A stretch of DNA of 28,290 nt from positions 1 through 28,290 of the forward strand of contig JAZSFD010000026.1 in assembly GCA_045532035.1 (NCBI GenBank), given 5' to 3'. Under the pieces are notes generated by a model that saw nothing but the letters and a program-made list of their open reading frames with translations, was not told where the DNA came from and made no database searches. Source of the stretch: UMGS1052 sp045532035. GTDB lineage: Bacteria; Bacillota; Clostridia; Oscillospirales; CAG-382. Both the position numbers and the translations under genes were made by a program. Every line of letters starts with the position of its first letter. Position 1 is the stretch's first letter. Positions 7,205-14,157 of the stretch are shown here, piece by piece.

Positions 7205-8422
7205 TTAAAATGGTAATTCTTCCGCTTTGTCGCAATCGCCCGAGCCAAAAGTGATGTTTGCCAATCCTCTTTCGATTTCTTCCTCTGGCACAAGGTTTTT
7301 CATTGAGTCGAAATAATGATTGATTGCCCCATTGACAAACTCATCTGTCTTTTTTGCCTTTTCTTCCTCATTGATGAGTTTAGGCACTACGTTCGGGAGT
7401 GTGGCACATATAGTTTTGTTCAAATCCGAATCAACTTTATAAATCTTGATTTCGTCTTTCTCAACCTCAACATAAAGCGACATTCTTCGGTATAACTGCC
7501 TTTTGGCATCGTGTGTGTCATCGGGATACCACTTATTCAAAGTCTTATAACTCGTTATAACGATGAGTTTTCCAACAAACACCTTATTGTTGTATCTGCT
7601 CTTCATACTTGATGCGGTGTGAGGGTCAAGGATTTTCAAAAGGTCTTGAAACTTGAAATCTTCATCACGCAAGTCATCAAGGATAAGAACATCTTGGTCG
7701 CAGTAGTCTTGTAAAGGGTCATTTGAAGACGAGGAAACGCAAATGCCGTTATATCCATTCCCAAACGATTTGGCAAAGGTTGTCTTGCCGTTGCCTGCTG
7801 CTCCCGTCACGAAAATGACATCAATGTTTCTGTTCGGGTTAGTAAGCAGTTTAATGTCTCGGTACTTAAAGGCGTTTTCAATCTTCGCTCGGTGTTTGCT
7901 ATAAAGTTCTACGCTGATATGGTCAAACATATTAAAACGCCTGATTTCGTTTTCGGCTATGCCTTCCAAAATGTCAGCAAGTTCGGATTCTTCGTTGAGT
8001 TTTTCCAATTTCTTGTTGTTCAAGAAAAGGTATTCAAGTTGGTCTTGTGTAAAATTGCTGATAACCTCGTCTTTGCTATACTGTGCCTTTTCGGGATTGT
8101 TCTTATGTATGAGGTATTGAACACACGCATTAGCCGACCTTGACTTTTCAATGTCCCCATAAGGAAAAGCCTCTTTTAGATAGGGGAAATGAACAGGGGT
8201 ATTGAACTTAAAGTAAATGTGATAGTGTGTCGGAACTGCTCCATCGGGCGATTGGTCTTTGTCATGGCAGATGTAAGCGTATTTGGTATTGGTGTATCTG
8301 TCGCAAAAGCCCTCCACCATTGCCTTGATTTGCTCTTTGGTGTATTCCACTAAGCCGTCCTTTGTGTTGTTCGATGCTGAGATTCTTATAAAAGCACTTC
8401 TCATTGTGCGAGTTTTACTCAT
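7205..8422 (-). CDS. CRESS/pMV158-like replication initiator: HUH endonuclease plus superfamily 3 helicase
   Basis: The 405-residue protein has all the parts of a CRESS-type Rep. The nuclease domain shows motif I SAFIRISASNN near 9-19, HUH motif THYHIYF (His66, His68) and motif III with catalytic Tyr103 in CVQYLIHKNN; YLIHKNNPEKAQY closely resembles pMV158-family Rep_2 proteins. The helicase has Walker A GAAGNGKT (207-214), Walker B VLILDD (245-250), motif C KLIVITS (285-291) and a following Arg pair. Such Reps nick an origin hairpin and unwind for rolling-circle replication; plasmid Reps of this build are considered relatives of eukaryotic ssDNA-virus Reps. RBS AAGGAGGAC lies just before the ATG. 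A candidate origin lies 48-86 bases upstream. Confidence 0.9.
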   Translation of the reverse strand: MSKTRTMRSAFIRISASNNTKDGLVEYTKEQIKAMVEGFCDRYTNTKYAYICHDKDQSPDGAVPTHYHIYFKFNTPVHFPYLKEAFPYGDIEKSRSANACVQYLIHKNNPEKAQYSKDEVISNFTQDQLEYLFLNNKKLEKLNEESELADILEGIAENEIRRFNMFDHISVELYSKHRAKIENAFKYRDIKLLTNPNRNIDVIFVTGAAGNGKTTFAKSFGNGYNGICVSSSSNDPLQDYCDQDVLILDDLRDEDFKFQDLLKILDPHTASSMKSRYNNKVFVGKLIVITSYKTLNKWYPDDTHDAKRQLYRRMSLYVEVEKDEIKIYKVDSDLNKTICATLPNVVPKLINEEEKAKKTDEFVNGAINHYFDSMKNLVPEEEIERGLANITFGSGDCDKAEELPF

Positions 8423-8459
8423 ATTGAGTCCTCCTTATTTTTAGTATTTTTATGATTTT

Positions 8460-8552
8460 GCTACATTGTGCTACATCGTGGCAGGAATGATAACTGCCAC
8501 GATGTAGCCTTAAAGTAGTTGATATAATGTGAGAAAATAGTGTTTGCTACAT
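8460..8552. other. Candidate rolling-circle origin: perfect hairpin with 9-nt loop and GCTACAT iterons
   Basis: A 15-bp perfect inverted repeat, GCTACATCGTGGCAG (8470-8484) and CTGCCACGATGTAGC (8494-8508), presents the 9-nt loop GAATGATAA. GCTACAT also occurs at 8460-8466, 8470-8476 and 8546-8552, and inverted at 8502-8508. A hairpin with a nonanucleotide loop and nearby iterons directly upstream of rep is the layout of CRESS-type origins. The loop does not match the viral TAATATTAC closely, so the nick site is unknown. Confidence 0.7.
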
Positions 8553-8612
8553 ATATATTATTCATATTTTTTTGAAAAAATAAAGAGGAAAGGTGTTCGA
8601 GCAAAAATATAA

Positions 8613-8640
8613 GGCTACCGAAAGAGAGGTTTCGATAGCC
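8613..8640 (-). terminator. Terminator of the second recombinase gene
   Basis: Stem GGCTACCGAAA (8613-8623) / TTTCGATAGCC (8630-8640) with one mismatch; on the minus strand it is followed by TTATATTTTT. It lies about 75 bases beyond the stop of the gene at 8717-9631. Confidence 0.6.
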
Positions 8641-8716
8641 CTACCATTTAATTTCCGCCCACTTTTATTACCCATTCGGGCTTACTATATTCTATGTAAT
8701 AACAAGCAAAATATAA

Positions 8717-9631
8717 TTATGCTATGTTCAAATAACTGTAATACACAACGCTGATGCGGTTGTGTCCAAGGTTTTGAGACACTTCCGCAAGGGTATCACG
8801 CTCAAACCCCTTGATTATCTCGGCTCTGCCGTGTGTGGCTCTCTCAAAGTTGCGTTCGTCTATAAAATGCTCTCTCATATTGGCGTAGTAGTCAAAACCG
8901 CTCTCCTTTGCGTTGATAAGGTCTGTATATAATCGCTCGGCGTACTCCCTGCGTTCATAGTGCGGATTGGCGTTTGAGTCGGGGGCTTTCAAAAATGGCT
9001 GATGCTCTCCGTTTTGTACTATGGCACTATTGACAATCTCGGTTATACGCTCTCTGTCTTGCTCAATAATAACCGCCATTCTCTCACGGCCACCCTTTTC
9101 AATGAGATGTACCCCGACACACAGACCGTCTTTATCTCTTAAAAAGTCGCTCGGCGTTATTCGGTCTATGCTCTCCCTACGCATACCGCAGGCACGAACA
9201 AAAGAAAGTGCCTCTCGGTTGCGTTCTGCTCCGCTCGTATCTCTTACCGCAAGACCTCTGTTGTTTGACACATCGTGATAACTGCGTTGTGGTAGTCCGA
9301 AGTCTCGAACTGTGTAGCGTGTGTCGAGTATTTTGTTGATAGCCGACAAATCCTTGCTATGCGTAAAAGCAGACAAGTCCTTACGCTCGGACATAAACCC
9401 TGCTATGTGTGTTCGGTCAATATCCCCGATATTCCTCACGCCCTGCTCCTTGAGGTATTCTCCAAGTTGCTTTGCTACCGCTCGGTATGTCGAGGCGGTC
9501 TGTACCGAGTGAATGCCCTCAACACGATTTGAGTTTGTCGGGTCATCTTTGACTTTCTTCTCACCGATGCGGAGCAAATCGTCAATGCGTTTGTTCAACT
9601 GCATAGTGATATTACCGCTCTTTCTTCCCAT
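8717..9631 (-). CDS. Tyrosine recombinase, Integrase_1-like
   Basis: The 304-residue protein has a complete catalytic set in the right order: Arg in CGMRRESI, Lys in the beta-hairpin GGRERMAVI region, HxxR in HYERREYAERLY, and LGHNRISVVYYSYL carrying the second His and the nucleophile Tyr close to the C-terminus. The N-terminal half fits a SAM-like core-binding domain. RBS AAAGGGGGTG precedes ATG 9629-9631. It transcribes towards the candidate origin and rep, in the same direction as rep. It could be the integrase, a dimer-resolving recombinase for the circular form, or an invertase; it is the only intact recombinase in the region. Confidence 0.82.
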   Translation of the reverse strand: MGRKSGNITMQLNKRIDDLLRIGEKKVKDDPTNSNRVEGIHSVQTASTYRAVAKQLGEYLKEQGVRNIGDIDRTHIAGFMSERKDLSAFTHSKDLSAINKILDTRYTVRDFGLPQRSYHDVSNNRGLAVRDTSGAERNREALSFVRACGMRRESIDRITPSDFLRDKDGLCVGVHLIEKGGRERMAVIIEQDRERITEIVNSAIVQNGEHQPFLKAPDSNANPHYERREYAERLYTDLINAKESGFDYYANMREHFIDERNFERATHGRAEIIKGFERDTLAEVSQNLGHNRISVVYYSYLNIA

Positions 9632-10126
9632 AGTCGCACCCCCTTTGTGTTTTGATAGTTAAGACTATAACCACTTTTTTATCCCAAGAGGGACGAGGAC
9701 AAAGGGTATAACCCCATTTTGTGAAACGCTCGAATGAGAGCGTTTTTCCATTTCCGTATGAAGAAGCGACACTTCGTGCCGTTTCTTCATACTCATTTTG
9801 GTAGAAAGTAGAGTTTGACAAATAAGCCTCATAACCTTATTGTCAAACCGACCTTTCCGCTTTGTTTTTCTTTCCGACCATCTTTTTTCCTGCCTTTCTA
9901 TATTCTTTCCATTTGGATTTGTTTGTTATATTTTACTGTCGATTGCTCCCGAAATATAACAAGAGCGGAGGATTTTCCTCCGCTCTCATCTGTTCGACAA
10001 ATTGGAATTTGTCAAACCCAAATAAGCTGTTTTTCGCTTCCTAAAACACGCATACTTTCTTAACATCGACAAATTTATGAAATCATAAAACGAATGGCAC
10101 ACTGATAATCATATATTTTCTAAATT
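9632..10126. other. Intergenic stretch without a supported gene; three hairpins
   Basis: Nothing here reads as a convincing gene. Three stems are present: AAACGCTC (9724-9731) / GAGCGTTT (9738-9745), GTATGAAGAA (9756-9765) / TTCTTCATAC (9783-9792), and AGAGCGGAGG (9962-9971) / CCTCCGCTCT (9977-9986). The first and last look like weak terminators. A minus-strand open stretch at 9612-9821 has only a TTG start, no RBS, and overlaps the recombinase start. Confidence 0.5.
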
Positions 10127-11245
10127 TTACTTTCCGAAAACAAAATCCTTTAATATAACGATATATTTCTCGAACAGTATTATATTTTTTTCTGAACAAC
10201 GCTTTACAATCATCATAAATGGCTTTTCAATAACATGTTGTCTTAATAAATCAACAAATGAACAGACAACATATACAATAACAACTACCATAATAGAATA
10301 TGGAATCAACAACAAACTCTCTTGATATTGCGCATTTTTAAACAATTCTATCCACAGAAATTTTCGAATAATTCTATTATCATGAATTAAATATACTCCA
10401 AATGTTGCGGAGGCTACAGTATTTATCCACTTATGGTAATTCACTTTTAAGTTTGCAAAAAACATAAATAAGCTCAAAGATATTAACAATGTTGTTATTT
10501 TTTCTTGTCCGTAAAAATATGTAGCATGTGACGCAAAAACTTCCCATTTATTTCCCAACATGGTAAATACAACACTCGAAGTATAGGTTAAAAATGAACA
10601 AATAAGCCAAAAAATAAAATAATGCTTAGTAGAAAACTTAGTATTCAAACCATATAATCTAATATATCCTGAAATTGAATAAAGTGTTACAAACCATAGT
10701 AGCGAATTGCTTTGATATGATGATGTTGTAAAAGTGGGTATTACTGACCAGCATATAATAAGAACCAAGAGAAACTTCTGATACAAAGACTTATCTATAC
10801 TATGTAATAATTTATTTAAAAACGGATGCATTAAATATAAAACAAAATAAGCACTTGCAAACCACCATTGTGAAAAAGTTATAGGGAAGAAAGCTTTTAC
10901 AAAGGTTTTTACCCCAAAATCACTAACGCCTATCAACCCACTCCCCAAAAATATTACTACCGAATAGAAAAATACTTGTCCGACAAATTTTATAATTCTA
11001 TTAGTGTTAAAAACTATTTCATCATTGGAAATAAGATAATATCCAGAAATAATAACAAATACATCTACACCTATTTTTCCACCCATAATGATGAGATTAT
11101 ACCAAAAATGAGTTATTGAAATAGACGCTCCAAATGTAAATCCTCCATGAATAGCAAAATGATGAAACACTATCATTATCATTGCAATAATTCTAAGTAA
11201 TTCTATGGAAGAATTACGAACCCTTATTTGCTGCTTTTTTAACAT
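10127..11245 (-). CDS. Membrane acyltransferase, OafA/acyltransferase_3 family (element cargo)
   Basis: The 372-residue protein is strongly hydrophobic, with about ten membrane segments. It carries the family signature ELLRIIAMIMIVFHHFAIHGG near its start (catalytic-type His pair) and GVDVFVIISGYYL. The family transfers acetyl or other acyl groups to surface polysaccharides, O-antigen-like glycans or small molecules. I chose the ATG at 11243-11245 because GAGGGTGAT lies 7-9 nt before it; an in-frame ATG at 11263 lacks an RBS. The gene is much richer in A/T than the chromosomal genes around the element, which suggests separate origin. Surface modification by cargo would be consistent with phage or host-immune evasion; this is inference. 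Confidence 0.85.
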   Translation of the reverse strand: MLKKQQIRVRNSSIELLRIIAMIMIVFHHFAIHGGFTFGASISITHFWYNLIIMGGKIGVDVFVIISGYYLISNDEIVFNTNRIIKFVGQVFFYSVVIFLGSGLIGVSDFGVKTFVKAFFPITFSQWWFASAYFVLYLMHPFLNKLLHSIDKSLYQKFLLVLIICWSVIPTFTTSSYQSNSLLWFVTLYSISGYIRLYGLNTKFSTKHYFIFWLICSFLTYTSSVVFTMLGNKWEVFASHATYFYGQEKITTLLISLSLFMFFANLKVNYHKWINTVASATFGVYLIHDNRIIRKFLWIELFKNAQYQESLLLIPYSIMVVVIVYVVCSFVDLLRQHVIEKPFMMIVKRCSEKNIILFEKYIVILKDFVFGK

Positions 11246-11355
11246 ATAAAATATCACCCTCATATCGTCTTATATTACTTTGACCTTGCTCATGTAGCTT
11301 TCACTTTTCGCCAAATTCAAAATTTATCGAACTGTTTAAAAATTTCTTTTAACTA

Positions 11356-11384
11356 ATTATAGCACAAAAATGTGAATATTTCAA
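11356..11384 (-). promoter_or_regulatory. Promoter of the acyltransferase gene
   Basis: On the minus strand TTGAAA (11379-11384), 17-nt spacer, TATAAT (11356-11361), about 110 bases upstream of the ATG. The rest of 11264-11540 is AT-rich and holds no gene that I can see. Confidence 0.6.
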
Positions 11385-11549
11385 TCTGCCTTGAAATGTT
11401 CATAATCTTATGATACAATAAAAACGTAATCAGTAGCACCTAATAGCAAGATTTTCGTTCAACAATTACCGATTCGGTCAATGCTGACCGATAAAAAGGT
11501 TGTAAAGACCAATATTAAGAGTGTCAAAGGGGCTATTTAGACCTGTTGA

Positions 11550-11594
11550 TTCGTAATCGAAAGGTCACGTGTTCAAGTCACGCCACCAGCTCCA
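11550..11594 (+). pseudogene. 3' half of the outer element's tRNA-Thr(CGU) (right end of inner element)
   Basis: From the anticodon loop TTCGTAA (11550-11556) the sequence follows a tRNA-Thr 3' half: variable loop AGGTC, T arm with loop TTCAAGT, acceptor CACCAGC, T and CCA. The bases to its left do not continue the tRNA but form an extended stem around the loop, GACCT...AGGTC (11540-11544 / 11562-11566). It is the partner of 5099-5136. A strong terminator follows at once, as expected for a tRNA gene end. Confidence 0.75.
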
Positions 11595-11628
11595 AAAAAG
11601 CCGTTCAGATTGCTCTGAACGGCTTTTT
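11594..11628 (+). terminator. Terminator behind the split tRNA 3' half
   Basis: A 15-bp stem, AAAAAGCCGTTCAGA (11595-11609) with TCTGAACGGCTTTTT (11614-11628), and a 4-nt loop. It is the native tRNA terminator of the outer element, now detached from its promoter. Confidence 0.8.
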
Positions 11629-11664
11629 GTTGCCCATTTTTCGTTGCCATTTTGGGCAACAAGA

Positions 11665-11880
11665 TTAATTATATGTTTTTTTAACTACATTGTATTCCGA
11701 ATCCCAAGCTTCGTTTAATTTTTCTACTAACTCTTTATACAAGTCATACAAACCACTTTTTTCAAAGTCGTTTTCAAACCATATGCACTCAATATGAATT
11801 GCGTCATATATTGGGTGGAAAAAGTTAAAGTGCATATCTTGTGAGTACTTATCTGTAAGTACAGGTATAATATTTCTGTT
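11665..11880 (-). pseudogene. Remnant: C-terminal 71 codons of an unrecognised protein
   Basis: The minus strand stays open from 11880 to a TAA at 11665-11667 and encodes a protein-like tail containing IIPVLTDKYSQDMHFNFFHP and LYKELVEKLNEAWDSEYNVV. There is no start codon with an RBS, and the reading stops abruptly at 11881, next to where the truncated integrase reading begins on the other strand. I take it as the end of a gene lost in a deletion. The family is not recognised. Confidence 0.45.
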
Positions 11881-11883
11881 TTA

Positions 11884-13080
11884 AGTGATGGTAGGTATAT
11901 GGTTCAGATCAATCTTGGAAAAGGACCTGATGGTAAAAGAAAGCGTGATAGCAAGAGCTTTAAAACAAAGCCTGACGCTGAACGCTATCTTGCACAGAGA
12001 TTAAGTGAGCTTAACGGTGTGGTTCAGCAGCAAGTGTCTACGGCACCAGATAATACAATATCAGATGCAGAAAGTGCAAATTACACAGATCAAACCTTTG
12101 AAGAATATACAACAACAATACTGAATCGTGGTATCGGGAAAGCGGTTTCAAGAACTATTGATGGTTATCGTGTGTCCGTAGTTCCTGTTTTACAGTACAT
12201 AGGTAATATAAAAATGGTAGATATTGATCGTGATAGACTTATCAATACGTTTAATAAACTCTCATATAAATACGGAAAAGTATCGTTGAAAAAGGCTTTT
12301 AATACAACTAAAATGATTATGGAGGATGCATACTACGACGGTAAAATACCTAAAAATCCATTTGTAAGATTGAAAGCACCAGAAAGCAAAGTAGAAATAG
12401 AATATTATAGAGACGCATATACAGATGAAGAGATTGCTTTGATTTTTGAAAAAGCAAAAGAATATTGTAATAAAATGCTTTATCCAATGCTGACCGTTTT
12501 AGAATCTACCTGAATGCGTCCGGGAGAAATGCGAGCTTTGGAATGGACCAACATTGACCTTGAGAGAAAAACAGCATTTATAAAACACGCTGTTATAGCA
12601 AGATTTGAAACAATCAAAGATTTAAGAAAAAAGCCAAAATGCTATGAAGTAATAGGTCCTACAAAAAGTGCATCCGGCGTCAGAGTGGTAAAACTATCAA
12701 ATTTAGCGGTTCAAGCTTTGATTGATTGGCGTAAAGAACTTGATAAAATGCCACCTGTTATGAAAAACAGTAAATATGTATTCCCAAGCCAAGAGGGGTC
12801 TTTCAGGACAGAGAGTTCTAATAAATGTTTGGTTCAACGCTTTGTCAAAAAAGCAGGACTACAAGATATGCATTTCATGTTGTATCGTTTTAGACATACG
12901 CTATGTACCAGAATGTTCTTAGCAGGGTTATCAATAAACGTGGTGCAGCAGATGCTTGGAGACAGTACTTCAAATGTCGTAACCAAAATATACAATCACA
13001 TGACGCAGGAGCAATCGCTTGAAGCTTGTGGTGATTACTACGCACAGAGAGATTTGAAGGACAAGGAATTACATAGTTAA
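11884..13080 (+). pseudogene. Tn916-type integrase, truncated and with an in-frame TGA (outer element)
   Basis: The reading starts inside the arm-binding domain (SDGRYMVQINLGKGPDGKRK), whose first residues are missing; ATG 11899 is an internal Met. It continues through the core-binding domain to TGA at 12511-12513. The next in-frame residues MRPGEMRAL show that the interrupted motif is LESTGMRPGE, so TGA replaces the Gly codon GGA by a single change. The distal part (12514-13080) ends the catalytic domain, but the HxxR box reads YRFRHT and the LGH box reads LGDS, so two further catalytic positions look altered. Together these mark a dead integrase. It is the expected driver of the outer element. 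Confidence 0.8.
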
Positions 13081-13092
13081 TACTTATAACAC

Positions 13093-13135
13093 AAAAGTCA
13101 ATGCTTTTAATTTAACATAATGGGCATTGACTTTT
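13093..13135 (+). terminator. Terminator of the decayed integrase
   Basis: A 12-bp perfect stem AAAAGTCAATGC (13093-13104) / GCATTGACTTTT (13124-13135) shortly after the integrase TAA. From here to 13310 there is no supported gene, only the right end of the outer element. Confidence 0.7.
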
Positions 13136-13310
13136 ACTATTATTTTTGATATAATTTTCGGCAGAGAAAATGCTCGATGGCAAGTAACGTAATTTTTGCC
13201 AAAAAGCAGTTGGTTTGGAGCAAAAAGTTGGGCAACGAATGGCATCGTGGCATCAGAAAAAAATTGCCAAAAGCCTTGATTTACAAGGCTTTGTAAGATG
13301 TCGTACGGCT

Positions 13311-13355
13311 TTCGTAATCAGTAGGCCGAGAGTTCAAATCTCTCCACCAGCTCCA
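13311..13355 (+). pseudogene. 3' half of the original chromosomal tRNA-Thr(CGU)
   Basis: TTCGTAA (13311-13317), anticodon 3' strand TCAGT, variable AGGCC, perfect T arm GAGAG-TTCAAAT-CTCTC, acceptor CACCAGC, T, CCA. It completes the 5' half at 5030-5067 with full pairing, 8.2 kb away. The sequence to the left of 13311 is not tRNA. Confidence 0.78.
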
Positions 13356-13412
13356 ACAAAAAATGCACAGCTTCATGCTGTGCGTTTTTTGTTATATGTG
13401 GAGATTTGAACT
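13338..13412 (+). repeat. tRNA-tail/terminator cassette, copy 1
   Basis: The tRNA end ATCTCTCCACCAGCTCCA is followed by ACAAAAAA, a terminator (stem 13358-13370 / 13378-13390) and then GTGGAGATTTGAACT (13398-13412), a partial inverted copy of the tRNA T arm. The whole unit recurs at 13528-13602 with a different terminator stem. Confidence 0.65.
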
Positions 13413-13527
13413 CCAAGGGGGCTTTTTGCGTTAAGAAAACAGCCTCAATGGCTGTTTTTAGCAAAAAGGTGCGAGTATCTTTGATACGAGCAGGGCGGAT
13501 GCGGAACACGGAGTGTTACGCAGACAC

Positions 13528-13602
13528 ATCTCTCCACCAGCTCCAACAAAAATGACATGGCTTTTTGCCATGTCATTTTTGCTATTTGTGGAGATTTGAA
13601 CT
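13528..13602 (+). repeat. tRNA-tail/terminator cassette, copy 2
   Basis: The same order as at 13338-13412: the last 18 bp of the tRNA (13528-13545), A-run, terminator with stem AAAAATGACATGG (13548-13560) / CCATGTCATTTTT (13568-13580), and GTGGAGATTTGAACT (13588-13602). The stem sequence differs from copy 1 but pairing is kept. The 115 bp between the copies (13413-13527) holds a further stem around 13437-13461 and no gene. Confidence 0.65.
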
Positions 13603-13673
13603 TTTGTCTAATACTACTGAATACAACAAGGGCGAAAAAATTCTCCGCTATCATATATTCATCATATCAAAAG

Positions 13674-14105
13674 TTATCTCTCCATTAACCAATGTGTTTC
13701 TGTTTCGTCATATTTCTTAAACCCTACTCTCTGATAAAGATTTCTTGCAGGATTTTCTTTGTATGTTTTTAAGTATATTCTCACATTTTTATTTTCTTCC
13801 AAAACATTTGTAAGTATTTGCGTTCCTATTCCCATTCCTTGATACTCAGGCAATATCGCAAACATACCAATGCGTGCGTCACCCATTTCATCATAATAGA
13901 AAGTAAATAAACCTATATCTTTTCCTTCATATTGAATGATACTCATATCTGTCAAGTGGTCAGACATTTCTTTCTGTGTTAATTCAATCTGTTTGTTCTC
14001 ATTCCAACCATATATTTTTTCAATATACCATTTAAAACATTTTTCCTTCAGCTCATAGATAAAATGAATGTCTGTATCTTCACATTTTCTGAAAACATAT
14101 TTCAT
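13674..14105 (-). CDS. GNAT-family N-acetyltransferase
   Basis: The 143-residue protein has the acetyl-CoA-binding motif A, IGMFAILPEYQGMGIGTQIL, with the Q-x-x-G-x-G core, and the C-terminal NPARNLYQRVGFKKY typical of GNAT motif B. The substrate is unknown. I chose ATG 14103-14105 because GAGGAGAAC lies 4-7 nt upstream; the longer reading to 14129 has no RBS. It is last in a minus-strand group with the HExxH and NUDIX genes and is more AT-rich than the whiA-murB region that follows. Confidence 0.85.
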   Translation of the reverse strand: MKYVFRKCEDTDIHFIYELKEKCFKWYIEKIYGWNENKQIELTQKEMSDHLTDMSIIQYEGKDIGLFTFYYDEMGDARIGMFAILPEYQGMGIGTQILTNVLEENKNVRIYLKTYKENPARNLYQRVGFKKYDETETHWLMER

Positions 14106-14157
14106 ACTTGTTCTCCTCGTCGGATTCATGCTTTACGAACAGTTAATCAACCTCTTT

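Larger units (their letters stand above)
5129..11557 (+). mobile_element. Inner integrative element (E2): tRNA-carrying, CRESS-type Rep plasmid-like element
   Basis: The element is bounded by TTCGTAAT at 5129-5136 and 11550-11557; the shared stretch extends to 12 bp as TTGATTCGTAAT (5125-5136, 11546-11557). In order it holds a 31-nt left end, a complete tRNA-Thr(CGU) with its terminator, a frameshifted tyrosine recombinase, an HTH-like gene, a small gene and a CRESS-type rep (both on the minus strand), a candidate origin hairpin, an intact tyrosine recombinase and an AT-rich acyltransferase. Plasmid-type replication plus integrases suggests an element able to circularise and replicate. It sits inside the tRNA of the outer element, which gives the order of insertion. 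Confidence 0.65.
5060..13318 (+). mobile_element. Outer integrative element (E1), mostly eroded, inserted in the tRNA-Thr anticodon loop
   Basis: The element is bounded by direct repeats of TTCGTAAT at 5060-5067 and 13311-13318, which are the anticodon-loop core in the two halves of the split tRNA. Leaving out the inner element, it retains about 1.8 kb: a 31-nt left end, its own tRNA-Thr (later split), a terminator, the tail of an unknown gene, a decayed tyrosine recombinase and a terminator. Its left end is the same length as that of the inner element and identical at 24 of 31 positions, so the two belong to one family. The boundaries are inferred from tRNA half-gene matching. Confidence 0.6.

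Noticed and set aside
9612..9821. A 69-codon minus-strand gene before the second recombinase
   Set aside because: It has only a TTG start without an RBS, overlaps the recombinase by 20 bases and crosses two hairpins.
11665..11880. Assignment of the 71-codon remnant to a TIR or other defence protein
   Set aside because: A few residues (IIPVLTDKYS) are suggestive, but they are far too short for a family call.
12511..12513. UGA read as glycine
   Set aside because: TGA is the normal stop of several intact genes in this window, and the integrase also has other damaged catalytic positions.
13318..13654. Two minus-strand open stretches over the tRNA tail repeats
   Set aside because: They read through tRNA sequence and terminators, and resemble each other only because the DNA is repeated.
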